Part shown: positions 50,665-60,171 of the stretch, piece by piece
Layout: each line of letters begins with the position of its first letter
Position numbering within the stretch: position 1 is the first letter of the stretch
NCBI RefSeq assembly: GCF_001544795.2
Contig: NZ_FCOI02000008.1
Coordinates: 186,001-250,000, forward strand
Length of the DNA: 64,000 nt
From: Caballeronia temeraria
Lineage (GTDB): Bacteria; Pseudomonadota; Gammaproteobacteria; Burkholderiales; Burkholderiaceae
Direction of reading: 5' to 3'
The notes under the pieces: generated by a model
Told to the model about the DNA's origin: nothing
What the model saw: the letters and a program-made list of their open reading frames with translations, nothing else
Database searches by the model: none
Program-made: the position numbers and the translations under genes

Positions 50665-51581
50665 GAGCAGGACTCCTCCGTGCGTTGCATGCCGCGCACG
50701 AGCCGTTGCGAAACCGATATGACGACGAGCGTCGCCACCATCAGCACCACCCCCGATGCCGACGCCGCCGGCCAGTTCAGAAGCGGCGCCACCTGGTCGT
50801 GCACGAGCACGGCGAGCATGGGCACGCGACGCCCGCCGAGCAGCAGCGGCACGGCGAACGCGCTTGCGTTGTAAGCGAAGACGAGCAGGGCGCCGGACAC
50901 GAGACCGGGCATCGCGAGCGGCAGCACGATGTGGCGCAGCGTCTGCGAGCGGGTCGCGCCGAGCGTTGCAGCCGCCTCTTCGTAGGAGCGCGAGATGGCG
51001 CGCATCGCGCTCGCGAGCGGCAGCACGGCAAGCGGGAACGCGGTCTGGATCAGGCCGAGGAGCACGCCGTTCTCGCGATAAAGCCACTGCACCGGACGGT
51101 GGACGATCCCGGCGGCGAGCAGCGCGTGATTCAGCATGCCGGCCGGCCCCAGCATCACGAGCCAGCCATAGCCTTGCAGCAGCAGGTTGACGAGCAGCGG
51201 CAGCAGCACGCCCGCAAGAAGAAGACGGCGAGCGAGCCGCGATTCGGTGCGCGCCATTGCCAGCCCCACGGGAATCGCCAGCAGCACCGCGCAGACCATG
51301 CTTTGAAACGCGAGCTTCAGGGTGAGCCAGAGCGAATGCAGGAAGTACGAATCGGCGAGGTCCGCATAGTTGCGCAGCGTGAGCGCGTGCCACTCGTTCC
51401 CCGGCACGCCGAAGCTCATGCGCAGCACCGCGAGCGAGGCTGCGACGAGCACGGCGAGAAAGGCCAGGATCGGCGCAAGGAGAATCCAGGGCGGCACTCT
51501 GGGCAGCGCGGGCGCCGCGGACTGCCCGGTGTCGACGTCCGTCATCGCGGCTGCCCTGCGGCGGAAGAGAAGTGCGGACAT
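50661..51581 (-). CDS. Polyamine-type ABC transporter permease (PotB-like)
   Basis: 306 residues from ATG 51581, five bases after the binding protein stop; starts at 51623 (overlapping that gene) and 51545 are alternatives. A short cytosolic leader precedes the first span (LLAPILAFLAVLVAASLAVL). The EAA-loop equivalent is AATLGATRSQTLRHIVLPLA. Confidence 0.88.
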   Translation of the reverse strand: MSALLFRRRAAAMTDVDTGQSAAPALPRVPPWILLAPILAFLAVLVAASLAVLRMSFGVPGNEWHALTLRNYADLADSYFLHSLWLTLKLAFQSMVCAVLLAIPVGLAMARTESRLARRLLLAGVLLPLLVNLLLQGYGWLVMLGPAGMLNHALLAAGIVHRPVQWLYRENGVLLGLIQTAFPLAVLPLASAMRAISRSYEEAAATLGATRSQTLRHIVLPLAMPGLVSGALLVFAYNASAFAVPLLLGGRRVPMLAVLVHDQVAPLLNWPAASASGVVLMVATLVVISVSQRLVRGMQRTEESCS

Positions 51582-51586
51582 GGATG

Positions 51587-52684
51587 TCAGGCCGAGAAGA
51601 TTTCCGTGTAGCGCTTGATCCACGCCGGTTGGACCGCCGCCAGCGCCTTGTCGTCGTGCAGCACGGCGTTCTCGGCGATTTGCTGGGGCGAGGGCACGAA
51701 CGCGCGGCTTTCGGCGGGGATGACCGCTTTCGAATTCACCGGACCGTTCAGCACGTCGGCGGCCATGCGGCCTTGCACGCCGGCGTCGAGCGAATGGTTG
51801 ATGAACGCGTGGATCAGATCGATGTCGCCCGGATGCGCCTTCGGGATGACCGTGAACATCAACTGCGTGGCGAAGCCTTCCTTCATGCCGTACGTGACGG
51901 CCATCTTGTACTCGGGCTTGCGCAACTGATTGGGGAAGAACGCCGGCGAGTAGATGCCGCCGATATCCAGCGATCCGGTGCGAAACAGATCGGCGACCTG
52001 ATTCGGATTCTCGCCGAGCGTGAGCACGCGATCCTTCAGTTGCGCGAGCTTTTTGAAGCCCGGCTCGATGTTCTGCTGCGAGCCACCGGCCATCTTCGCG
52101 GCGATGATCGCGAGATCGACCGCTTCAGCCCATTCCGGCGGCGGCAGGAAGATTCGGCCCGCGTACTTCGGATCCCAGAGCGCCTCGTAGCTCGAAGGCG
52201 CCGTCTTCACCGACGACGTGCTGTACACGAGGCCGTCCGACCACAGCAGATAGCCGATGCCGAAGCCATTGGCGCCGGTGCGGTATTGCGCGCCGACATC
52301 CTTCAGGTTCGGCAGCTTGTTCAGATCGGGCTTCATCAGCAGGCCCGCGTCCGCGAGGCCCGAAGCGCCCACGCCCGCGAGCGTGATCACGTCGTAGGTC
52401 GGCCTGTCGCCGGCCGCCTTCACCTTCGCCACCATGCCGGACGTGCCGTCGGCGCGATCGGCGACGACCTGCGCGCCGGTCTTCTGACTGAAGGTCGCGG
52501 CGATGTTGCGCAATGCCGCGGCGCCGGTGTCGTCCGACCACGTCAGCAGACGCAGCGTCTTGCCGGCAAAGCTCTTTTCCTGCGCCTTCGCCGTGCTGAT
52601 GAACGGCATCGGCAGGCTCGACGCGGCGAGCGCCATGCCGATGGTCTTGATGGCCTGCCTTCTGCCTCGTTTGATGTCCTGCAT
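51587..52684 (-). CDS. Periplasmic polyamine-type substrate-binding protein
   Basis: 365 residues. The N-terminus (GRRQAIKTIGMALAASSLPM) looks like a twin-arginine-like or Sec leader, with RR near residues 7-8. Mature features include LRLLTWSDDTGAAALRNIAA, SYEALWDPKYAGRIFLPPPE, and AFINHSLDAGVQGRM, of the PotD/family 1 fold. It opens the importer block and follows the aldehyde dehydrogenase gene by 161 bases. The short hairpins in that gap may partly separate the two. Confidence 0.88.
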   Translation of the reverse strand: MQDIKRGRRQAIKTIGMALAASSLPMPFISTAKAQEKSFAGKTLRLLTWSDDTGAAALRNIAATFSQKTGAQVVADRADGTSGMVAKVKAAGDRPTYDVITLAGVGASGLADAGLLMKPDLNKLPNLKDVGAQYRTGANGFGIGYLLWSDGLVYSTSSVKTAPSSYEALWDPKYAGRIFLPPPEWAEAVDLAIIAAKMAGGSQQNIEPGFKKLAQLKDRVLTLGENPNQVADLFRTGSLDIGGIYSPAFFPNQLRKPEYKMAVTYGMKEGFATQLMFTVIPKAHPGDIDLIHAFINHSLDAGVQGRMAADVLNGPVNSKAVIPAESRAFVPSPQQIAENAVLHDDKALAAVQPAWIKRYTEIFSA

Positions 52685-52845
52685 GGCTCACTCCTCGGTG
52701 AAAGGTGCAGCAGTCGGTCAATGCGGTAAGTCAATCGACAACGGCGTCGGTGAGAACACTCTAGGGATGCAAAATTTCGGCAACAATCGAATTCTCGGCA
52801 TGGTTGCCATGAGCCGAATGCATGGCTCGGGCTTCTAAAAGCCTT

Positions 52846-54324
52846 TCAATCGGGGACGGCCGCCGCGCGCACGATCTGCTTGATCTCCTGGAATGCGGCG
52901 AGTCCGAACGGGCCGAGCTCGCGGCCGATACTGCTTTTTTTGTAACCGCCCCAGGAAGTCTGAGGAAAGATCAGTTGCGGTGAATTGATCCAGACGACGC
53001 CCGCCTGCAGCGCGCCGGCCATGCGCTCGCCGCGTGCCTCGTCCCGGGTGACGACGGTTGCGACCAGCCCGAACTCGGTGTCGTTGGCCGCGTCGATCGC
53101 GTCGTCTTCGGTATCGAAGCTGCGCACGCACAACACGGGACCGAAGATCTCTTCGCGCCATACGGCGCTGCTCGTGGGCACATCGACGAACATCGTTGGC
53201 TTGACGAAATATCCGGCTCCATCCGGCGCTTCGCCCTGGACCACGAGGCTCGCCCCGTCCGCCTTGCCCCGTGCGATGAAACGTTGCACGCGTTCATACT
53301 GCGGGCGGTTCGTCAGCGGCCCCATCTGCACGCCCGCGGCAAACGGATCGCCGACGACGGTTCGCGCCACCCGGTCGGCGAGGCGCGCGATCAGCGCCGG
53401 CGCGAGCGAGCGCTCGACGAGCACGCGCGACGTGGCCGAGCACATCTGTCCGGCATTGAAGAACGCGCCGCCCACGACGAGATCGACGGCGAGATTGAGG
53501 TCGGCGTCCGCGAACACGACGATCGACGACTTGCCGCCCAGTTCGAGGCTCACGCCCTTGATGGATTGCGCCGCCGCTTTCATGACCTGCTCGCCGACCG
53601 CCGTGCTGCCGGTGAACGACACCTTCGACACGAGCGGATGCATCGTGAGCGCCGCACCGACCTCCGTGCCGGTGCCCGGCACGACGTTCAACACGCCCGG
53701 CGGCAGACCCGCGCGCTCCACGATCGCGGCGAGTTCCAGCTCCGGCAAGGGCGTGAATTCGGACGGCTTCAGCACGACCGTGCACCCCGCTGCGAGCGCG
53801 GGAGCGAGCTTCCACGCCGTCGTGACCATCGGGAAGTTCCACGGCACGATCAAACCGACCACGCCCGCCGGTTCACGGCGGATCACGGCGCGATGATCGC
53901 TGCTCGGTATTGCGATCGCTTCTTCGGGCACATCGAGCGTTTGCGCCAGGTCGGCGTAATAGTCGAAGGTCGCGATCACGTCGCCGACATCGATGCGCGA
54001 TTCCGCAATCGGCTTGCCGTTGTTGAGCGACTGAAGCGCGGCGAGGTGCTCGCCATGCGCCTCCACGCCGCGCGCGATGGCACGCAGAAAGCCTGCCCGT
54101 TCCGCGCCCGATGTCTGCTTCCAGGCGCGAAAGGCGCGCGATGCCGCGCGCACCGCGCGATCGACATCGGCGGGACTTCCGGCGTCCACTTCGACGATCG
54201 TTTCTTCCGTCGACGGATCGACGACGGGCAGCCGCTGCCTCGTCTCCGGCGCGCACCAGCTGCCGTCGATGAAGAGCCGCGTGCGCAGCGGGAAATCGAA
54301 AACGGGGCGTGCCTGCGCGCTCAT
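52846..54324 (-). CDS. NAD(P)+-dependent aldehyde dehydrogenase
   Basis: 492 residues from ATG 54324, an ATGA overlap with the decarboxylase gene. The ALDH motifs are intact: PWNFPMVTTAWKLAPALAAG, the catalytic Glu in LELGGKSS, and the catalytic Cys in FFNAGQMCSATSR; EEIFGPVL is near the end. Coupled to a 2-ketoarginine decarboxylase-like enzyme, it probably oxidises its aldehyde product (4-guanidinobutyraldehyde, if that assignment holds). Confidence 0.9.
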   Translation of the reverse strand: MSAQARPVFDFPLRTRLFIDGSWCAPETRQRLPVVDPSTEETIVEVDAGSPADVDRAVRAASRAFRAWKQTSGAERAGFLRAIARGVEAHGEHLAALQSLNNGKPIAESRIDVGDVIATFDYYADLAQTLDVPEEAIAIPSSDHRAVIRREPAGVVGLIVPWNFPMVTTAWKLAPALAAGCTVVLKPSEFTPLPELELAAIVERAGLPPGVLNVVPGTGTEVGAALTMHPLVSKVSFTGSTAVGEQVMKAAAQSIKGVSLELGGKSSIVVFADADLNLAVDLVVGGAFFNAGQMCSATSRVLVERSLAPALIARLADRVARTVVGDPFAAGVQMGPLTNRPQYERVQRFIARGKADGASLVVQGEAPDGAGYFVKPTMFVDVPTSSAVWREEIFGPVLCVRSFDTEDDAIDAANDTEFGLVATVVTRDEARGERMAGALQAGVVWINSPQLIFPQTSWGGYKKSSIGRELGPFGLAAFQEIKQIVRAAAVPD

Positions 54325-56018
54325 GACGGCACCCGCGCGAACCAGTCGCCTTCGCGGACCTCGATCACGGTCGGGATATCGCGCGATACCGCTCGTCGCA
54401 ATTGCGCGTCGAGCGCTTGCGGCTTGTCGACGGTCGCGGCTTCGCATCCGAAGGCTTTCGCGAGCGCGATGAAGTCGGGCGTGTAGATATCGACGCCGAC
54501 GGGCGAGATATCGCGCTGCTCCATGTATTTCCGGATCTCGCCGTAACCGAAGTTGTTCCACAGCAGCACGATCACGGGCACGCGCGCTTCGACCGCGCTC
54601 GCCAGTTCCGGCAGCGTGAACTGGAGGCCGCCGTCTCCGATCAGGCACACGACGGGCCGCTCACGCGCGGCGAGCTTCGCGCCGATCGCGGCGGGCAGGC
54701 CATAGCCGAGCGTGCCGTAGCCGGTCGACGAGTTGAACCATGAGCGCGGTGCGGGTGCATCGTGGAGAAAATTGCCGGCATAGACCGGGCTCGTCGAATC
54801 GCCCGCAATGATGACGCCGGGCAGGGCGCCGACGATCGTGTCGATCAGGCGCTTCTGCGATCGCATCGCGGCGTCGAAGCCGGCGAAGACGGCGTCGCGC
54901 ACCGCCGTCACGCGCGCGGCGCCCCAGTCCGGCGACGCGGGACGCACTGGTTGCTCGTGCAGTCTCGTCGACAGTGCGCTCAACGTCTCGCGCGAATCAC
55001 CGACGATAGCCACATCCGGCTGAGCGTTGCGCATGACCTGCTGCGCATCGATATCGATGCGGATGAGTTGTCCCGCGATCGCGAACCCGCCGTCGAAGAA
55101 CACGTCGTAGTCGGTCTCGCCGAGTTCGGTGCCGACCGCGAGCACGACGTCGGCTTCGCGAATCATCGTGCGCGTCGGCGGCAGCGATTGCGTCGAGCCG
55201 ATGAGAAGCGGCGCGTCGCACGGGAGCAGTCCTTTGGCGTTGGTGGTGAGCGCCACGGGCGCCTGCAGCCGCTCGGCGAGTTCGCGCAATTCCACTGCGG
55301 CGTGCGCTGCGCCGCCGCCGGCGAGAATCAGCGGGCGCCGGGCATCGGCGAGGAGGTCCACGGCACAGGCGAGCGCGTCAGGATGCGCGGTGGGCTTCGC
55401 CGCGTGCACGGCGGGCGTCGTCTTGACAGTATTCGCCGGGGAGACGATGACATCGAGCGGAATCTCGATATGGACGGGCCGCGGCCGCGCGCTCTCGAAC
55501 ACCGCGAATGCGCGCGCCAGCACCTGAGGCAGCTCGGCGGCATCCAGCAGGGTGTGAGAGAACGCAGCGAGGCCGTCGAATACTTCGTGCTGCGAAGGAA
55601 GTTCGTGAAGGCGTCCGTCTCCGTTGCCGAGGTGTCCGCGCGCATTGACGCTCGAGATCACGAGCATCGGAATGGAGTCGGCATAGGCCTGCGCCATGGC
55701 GGTCGCGATGTTGGTCATGCCCGGCCCGGTGATGATGAAGCACACGCCGGGTTTGCCCGTGACACGTGCGTATCCGTCGGCCATGAAGCCCGCGCCCTGT
55801 TCGTGACGCGGCGTCACGTGCCGGATCGACGAGCGCGCAAGCCCGCGATAAAGCTCCACGGTATGCACACCCGGTATGCCGAATACGTAATCGACGCCGT
55901 AGGTCTCGAGCAATGTGACGAGCGTTTCGCCGCAGGTTCGAGGACATGCGTCCGCACGGCCATTTGCCGCTCTTGCCGTGCGTTCGTCGAAGTGTTTGGT
56001 GGATTCGCGAAGGTTCAT
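54321..56018 (-). CDS. aruI: ThDP-dependent decarboxylase, 5-guanidino-2-oxopentanoate decarboxylase-like
   Basis: 565 residues from ATG 56018; four codons more from 56030 are possible. The order is ThDP PYR domain with the catalytic Glu in RHEQGAGFMADGYARV, a central FAD/DHAP-type domain, and a PP domain with GDGGLQFT followed by NNFGYGE (Mg-ThDP motif). The ARGHLGNGDGRLHELPSQ region and the absence of an acetolactate synthase small subunit fit the AruI branch, which decarboxylates 2-ketoarginine to 4-guanidinobutyraldehyde. The adjacent aldehyde dehydrogenase and the nearby ureohydrolase support this. Substrate is inferred. Confidence 0.75.
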   Translation of the reverse strand: MNLRESTKHFDERTARAANGRADACPRTCGETLVTLLETYGVDYVFGIPGVHTVELYRGLARSSIRHVTPRHEQGAGFMADGYARVTGKPGVCFIITGPGMTNIATAMAQAYADSIPMLVISSVNARGHLGNGDGRLHELPSQHEVFDGLAAFSHTLLDAAELPQVLARAFAVFESARPRPVHIEIPLDVIVSPANTVKTTPAVHAAKPTAHPDALACAVDLLADARRPLILAGGGAAHAAVELRELAERLQAPVALTTNAKGLLPCDAPLLIGSTQSLPPTRTMIREADVVLAVGTELGETDYDVFFDGGFAIAGQLIRIDIDAQQVMRNAQPDVAIVGDSRETLSALSTRLHEQPVRPASPDWGAARVTAVRDAVFAGFDAAMRSQKRLIDTIVGALPGVIIAGDSTSPVYAGNFLHDAPAPRSWFNSSTGYGTLGYGLPAAIGAKLAARERPVVCLIGDGGLQFTLPELASAVEARVPVIVLLWNNFGYGEIRKYMEQRDISPVGVDIYTPDFIALAKAFGCEAATVDKPQALDAQLRRAVSRDIPTVIEVREGDWFARVPS

Positions 56019-56124
56019 CGGTCGTCGCATTCCTGGTTGGTCTCACCGCGGACGCGGTCGGGATGCAACCATTCTCGACGTGGCCGAGTCGCGACGACAA
56101 TCGAAAAGATCTCATGAGGCGCAT

Positions 56125-56145
56125 GACTTTCCTGCATGGAAAGTC
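56125..56145. promoter_or_regulatory. Inverted repeat in the divergent promoter region
   Basis: GACTTTCC and GGAAAGTC are perfect 8-bp arms around TGCAT. The element is in the 200-base gap between the decarboxylase gene (minus) and the isochorismatase-fold gene (plus), a likely site for one regulator of both transcripts. Confidence 0.5.
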
Positions 56146-56218
56146 GAATACGATATCCACCGCGGGGCGTCGATCGGTTCCGATGCTTGACCGTATTCCA
56201 CGACAAGGAGAGGTGACC

Positions 56219-56803
56219 ATGAACGCACCGTCCGCGCAGAGTCCAGCCATCGTGCCGGCGCGAACCGCGCTTATCGTCATGCATTACCAGACCGATATTC
56301 TGGGGCTTTTCCCATCGGTCGCGCCGGCCCTGCTCGCCAATACGCGCAAGCTATGCGACGCAGCGCGGGCGAGGGGCGTCGGCGTCTATTTCGCCAATTT
56401 GCGGTTCAGTCCGGGCTATCCCGAGGTCAGCCCGCTGAACCGGAACGGACAGGGAATCAAGCGGCTCGGTCTCTTTACCGGCGACCGGACCGCGCCGGAG
56501 TTAGGCCAGCGCGATGACGAACCGCTTATCATCGCGCACCGTGCCAGCGTGTTCTTCGGCACCGGTCTGGAGGAACGGCTTCGCGCACGAGGCATCGATT
56601 CGCTGATCATGGTCGGCATCGCGTCGACCGGTGTCGTGCTGTCGTCGGTCGCGTATGCAAGCGATGCGGACTTCCGCCTGTACACGGTCAAGGACTGTTG
56701 TTACGACCCGGATCCGGTGGTGCATGAACATCTCTTCTCGACCGCGTTCGATTCGCGCACGACGGTGCTGTCGCTCGAGGATGCCTTGCGGTTGCTCGAC
56801 TAG
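56219..56803 (+). CDS. Isochorismatase-fold protein lacking the canonical catalytic triad
   Basis: 194 residues from ATG 56219 with GGAGAGG upstream; the longer open frame from 55946 has no support. The fold is clear: RTALIVMHYQTDILGLF, RGVGVYFANLRF, LIIAHRASVFFGTGLEERL, and IMVGIASTGVVLSSVAYASD. At the three triad positions the usual Asp, Lys and Cys are His22, Arg108 and Val near residue 139. A cysteine-hydrolase mechanism is therefore doubtful. It is divergent from the decarboxylase gene. Confidence 0.82.
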   Translation: MNAPSAQSPAIVPARTALIVMHYQTDILGLFPSVAPALLANTRKLCDAARARGVGVYFANLRFSPGYPEVSPLNRNGQGIKRLGLFTGDRTAPELGQRDDEPLIIAHRASVFFGTGLEERLRARGIDSLIMVGIASTGVVLSSVAYASDADFRLYTVKDCCYDPDPVVHEHLFSTAFDSRTTVLSLEDALRLLD

Positions 56804-56866
56804 CCGGCGTGCGCTCGCGCACCACGTGAAACGTGCGGAAACCCGCCACGAGCCGGCCCCTGAAGA

Positions 56867-58558
56867 TCACACGTGATGCAACTTGCGTTTGGGCTGATGC
56901 GTACGTTGCCGCGTTTCCCAACCGTCCGCGAGTCCGACTTCCGCGTGCGAAGGTTCGAGCGTCGGCACGCCTTTGACCAGGTCGGCGGCCCGTTCCGCGA
57001 GCATGATCGTGGGCGCGTTCAGGTTGCCGTTCGGTTCGGTCGGAAAAACGGAGGAGTCGATCACGCGCAGCCCGTCCACGCCGCGTACCCGCAGTTCGGA
57101 ATCCACCACCGCCATCTCGTCTTCGCCCATGCGGCACGAACCGCACGGATGCATCGTGCTTTCCAGGTTCGCGCGGACGAAGGCGTCGATCTCGGCGTCC
57201 GTCCGCACGTCCGGACCCGGCGCGAGCTCGACGTCGCGGAACGGGTCCATCGCCGGCTGCGCGATGATTTCCCGCGTGAGACGCACGCAGCGCCGGAATC
57301 CCTCGCGGTCTTCCTCCCGTTCGAGATAGTTGAAGCGGATCTCGGGATGCACGTAAGGATCCGCTGCGTTCAGGCGCACGTAACCCCGGCTCTTCGGCTT
57401 GTTGGGTCCGGTGAGGATCATGAAGCCATGCCCCTTGAGCGGCTTGTCGCCGTCGTAGCGCATCGCGGCGGGCAGGAAGTGGAACTGGATGTCCGGCCAG
57501 CGCAGACCTGTTTCCGAGCGAATGAAGCCGCCCGCTTCGAAATGATTGCTGGCCCCGAGCCCATCCTTGAACAGCAGCCAGCGCAGCCCGATCATGAACT
57601 TGCTGAACGGGTCCATCTTGCTGTTGAGCGTGACCGGTTGCTTGCACGCGTACTGGATATAGATCTCGGCGTGATCCTGCAGACTTTCTCCGACGCCCGG
57701 CAGATCGTGCCGGACCTCGACGCCCGCGCGGCGCAGCACGTCCGCCGGTCCGATGCCCGAGCGCTGAAGCAGATGCGGCGAACCGATCGGCCCTGACGAG
57801 ATCAGCACTTCGCTGCGGCAGCGCGCGGTATGGCGCACGCCGCCCTGATCGTAGACGACGCCGACCGCGCGCTTGCCTTGGATCAGCACTTGACGTGTCA
57901 TCGCATTGGTCACGACGTGCAAGTTGGGCCGCGTCATCGCCGGCCGCAGGTACGCGTTGGCGGTGGACCAGCGCACGCCGTCCTTGACGGTCATATGCAT
58001 CGCGCCGAAGCCTTCCTGCATGTAGCCGTTGCAATCGTCCGTCTTGATGTAGCCCGCCTGCGCACCCGCTTCGACCCATGCGCCGTAAAGCGGATTGCGC
58101 ATGTTGTTGCCGTTGTTCGTCGACAAGGGCCCGCTCTCGCCGCGATACAGATCGCCGCCGAACTTGTAGTTCTCCGCGCGCCGGAAATACGGCAGGCAGT
58201 TCGCATAGCCCCAGCCGCGCGCGCCGAGCGATTCCCATTCGTCGAAGTCGTATGCGTGGCCGCGAATGTAGACGAGACCGTTGATCGACGACGACCCGCC
58301 CAGCACCTTGCCGCGCGGACAATGCAGCTGGCGCCCGTCGAGATGCGGTTCCGGCGCGGTCTCGTACTTCCAGTTGTACTTCTTCGTGTTCATCGGCATC
58401 GAGAAGGCGCTCGGCATCTGGATGATGATGCTGCGATCGCTGCCGCCGTATTCCAGCACCAGCACGCGCACCGACGGGTCTTCGGAGAGGCGGTTGGCCA
58501 GCACGCATCCGGCCGAACCCGCACCGACGATGATGTAATCGTATTGATCGGTTGACAT
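56867..58558 (-). CDS. GMC family FAD-dependent oxidoreductase (choline dehydrogenase-like)
   Basis: 563 residues. The N-terminal FAD motif [19 protein letters not shown], the GMC signature around [19 protein letters not shown], and the C-terminal HPCGSCRMG and [19 protein letters not shown] (with the catalytic His-Asn region) are intact. It should oxidise a primary alcohol to an aldehyde and pass electrons to the respiratory chain. It follows the NCS1 permease by 38 bases; the aldehyde product could be a substrate for the dehydrogenase at 60172. Confidence 0.9.
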   Translation of the reverse strand: MSTDQYDYIIVGAGSAGCVLANRLSEDPSVRVLVLEYGGSDRSIIIQMPSAFSMPMNTKKYNWKYETAPEPHLDGRQLHCPRGKVLGGSSSINGLVYIRGHAYDFDEWESLGARGWGYANCLPYFRRAENYKFGGDLYRGESGPLSTNNGNNMRNPLYGAWVEAGAQAGYIKTDDCNGYMQEGFGAMHMTVKDGVRWSTANAYLRPAMTRPNLHVVTNAMTRQVLIQGKRAVGVVYDQGGVRHTARCRSEVLISSGPIGSPHLLQRSGIGPADVLRRAGVEVRHDLPGVGESLQDHAEIYIQYACKQPVTLNSKMDPFSKFMIGLRWLLFKDGLGASNHFEAGGFIRSETGLRWPDIQFHFLPAAMRYDGDKPLKGHGFMILTGPNKPKSRGYVRLNAADPYVHPEIRFNYLEREEDREGFRRCVRLTREIIAQPAMDPFRDVELAPGPDVRTDAEIDAFVRANLESTMHPCGSCRMGEDEMAVVDSELRVRGVDGLRVIDSSVFPTEPNGNLNAPTIMLAERAADLVKGVPTLEPSHAEVGLADGWETRQRTHQPKRKLHHV

Positions 58559-58596
58559 GTCTTTTCCTGTTTCTCAATCGTGGGTGACGAGCCGTG

Positions 58597-60126
58597 TCAG
58601 AAGCGCTTGTCGCCGGTCGTGTACTGGGGCTGGGTCTTTTCGATGTGATGGATCACCACTTCTTCCTTTCGCATGTCGAGCGAACGGGCAAGCAGGAAGT
58701 ACGCGATGCCCGAGACGATCAGACCGACCAGCCATGCGAGATCGACACTGCCGATCGCCCGTGCGAGCGGACCGACATAGACTTCGTCCTGACCATCGAA
58801 GATGCAGAAGAAGGGGATCATCGCGGCGAAGCCGATCACATACGAGGTCAGTCCACGCGCACCCCATGTGCCGTACACACTGCCGCGCGGCATGAAGAAA
58901 TGCGGAATCGCATAGCGGCCTTTGCGGACGAAGAAATAGTCGGTGAGATTGACCGCCGTCCACGGCACGAGGAAGTACAGCATCACGACGAGGTAGATGT
59001 TCAGCACCGACAATCCCTTGCCTGACGTGTAGATGCTCAGCGCCACGCCCAGTTGCAGGCACACGACGAAGAGCACCGCGACGATGCGCGTCCTCGCCGT
59101 CGGCCGGATCTTCCTGAACGAGTCGACTCCGGTGATGGCGGTCAGCTTCGCGCTGTAGATGTTCATCGCGATGACGGGCAGGAACGCGAGAATCGTCACA
59201 CCGACGAACACACTGCCGAGACCCGGCGCGAGATCGCTGCCGACCTGATTGAGCGCGACGAGCACATCGCTCGCATGCAGGTGATCCGCGAGCCAGCCGC
59301 CGACGGCGATCATCCACGCACCCGACAGCGACGCGCCCACGAACACCGCCGCGATCAGCTTGCCGCCCGGCGTGTTCTTCGGCAGATAGCGCGAGTAGTC
59401 GGACACGTACGGCGCATAGGCGATGTTGTAGCTGGCCGCCGCCGCGAACTGCGCGATGAATCCCGTCCAGTTGAAGCCGAGCGGCGCCGGAGGATTCGCG
59501 CCCGCCGCCGCCGCGGGCAACGGGATGTCATGCACCCAATGCATCAGCACCGCGAGCGTGACGAGGCCATACAGCGGCAGCGACAGATAGAGCGCCCACT
59601 TGAAGCTGCGATGCATCCAGTCGTGGCCGAGCACGGCGAGTATCGATGCGGGCACGGTGACCGCGAGCGCGATCCTGACCGGGTCCCAGCCGAACAGCGT
59701 CTTGAGTCCCTGCATCATCAACACGAGATTGACGATGTTGAAGCCCGCGAAGACGAACAAGGTCGCGAACAGCACCAGAATCACGCCGCGATAACCGAAC
59801 TGCGCGCGCGACTGGATCATCTGCGGCAAGCCGAGATGCGGACCTTGCGAGCCGTGAAACGCCATGAACAGCGTTCCGAACATGATGCCGAGCGTGCCGG
59901 CGACCGTCGTCCACCACGATGTGAGACCGACGCTCGGTCCGACGAAGCCGATCGTCATCGTGAAGAAGGTGAAATTGCCGAGGAACCAGAACGGTCCCTG
60001 GCGGGACAAGCGGTCGGTTCGCTCGTGCTCGGGAATGAAGTCGATCGAATGACCTTCTATCGCGCCGTGTTCGCTCGCCGCCGCCGAATTTGCGCTCGCG
60101 CCTGCCGCGCTTTCATATGATTTCAT
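58597..60126 (-). CDS. NCS1-type cytosine/purine/hydantoin permease family transporter
   Basis: 509 residues, about twelve spans. The N-terminal FWFLGNFTFFTMTIGFVGPS, QMIQSRAQFGYRGVILV and PYVSDYSRYLPKNTPGGK are family signatures of NCS1 carriers. The neighbours (ureohydrolase, aldehyde dehydrogenase, GMC oxidoreductase) suggest uptake of a guanidino or other nitrogenous compound rather than a nucleobase; the substrate is unproven. Confidence 0.88.
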   Translation of the reverse strand: MKSYESAAGASANSAAASEHGAIEGHSIDFIPEHERTDRLSRQGPFWFLGNFTFFTMTIGFVGPSVGLTSWWTTVAGTLGIMFGTLFMAFHGSQGPHLGLPQMIQSRAQFGYRGVILVLFATLFVFAGFNIVNLVLMMQGLKTLFGWDPVRIALAVTVPASILAVLGHDWMHRSFKWALYLSLPLYGLVTLAVLMHWVHDIPLPAAAAGANPPAPLGFNWTGFIAQFAAAASYNIAYAPYVSDYSRYLPKNTPGGKLIAAVFVGASLSGAWMIAVGGWLADHLHASDVLVALNQVGSDLAPGLGSVFVGVTILAFLPVIAMNIYSAKLTAITGVDSFRKIRPTARTRIVAVLFVVCLQLGVALSIYTSGKGLSVLNIYLVVMLYFLVPWTAVNLTDYFFVRKGRYAIPHFFMPRGSVYGTWGARGLTSYVIGFAAMIPFFCIFDGQDEVYVGPLARAIGSVDLAWLVGLIVSGIAYFLLARSLDMRKEEVVIHHIEKTQPQYTTGDKRF

Positions 60127-60171
60127 CGCGTACCTCGATCAGTATGCTGATGCCGTAAGAGGGAAAGACGC

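Noticed and set aside
54321..56018. Acetolactate synthase large subunit
   Set aside because: There is no small-subunit gene and the neighbouring genes and central motifs fit a keto-acid decarboxylase of the AruI type better.
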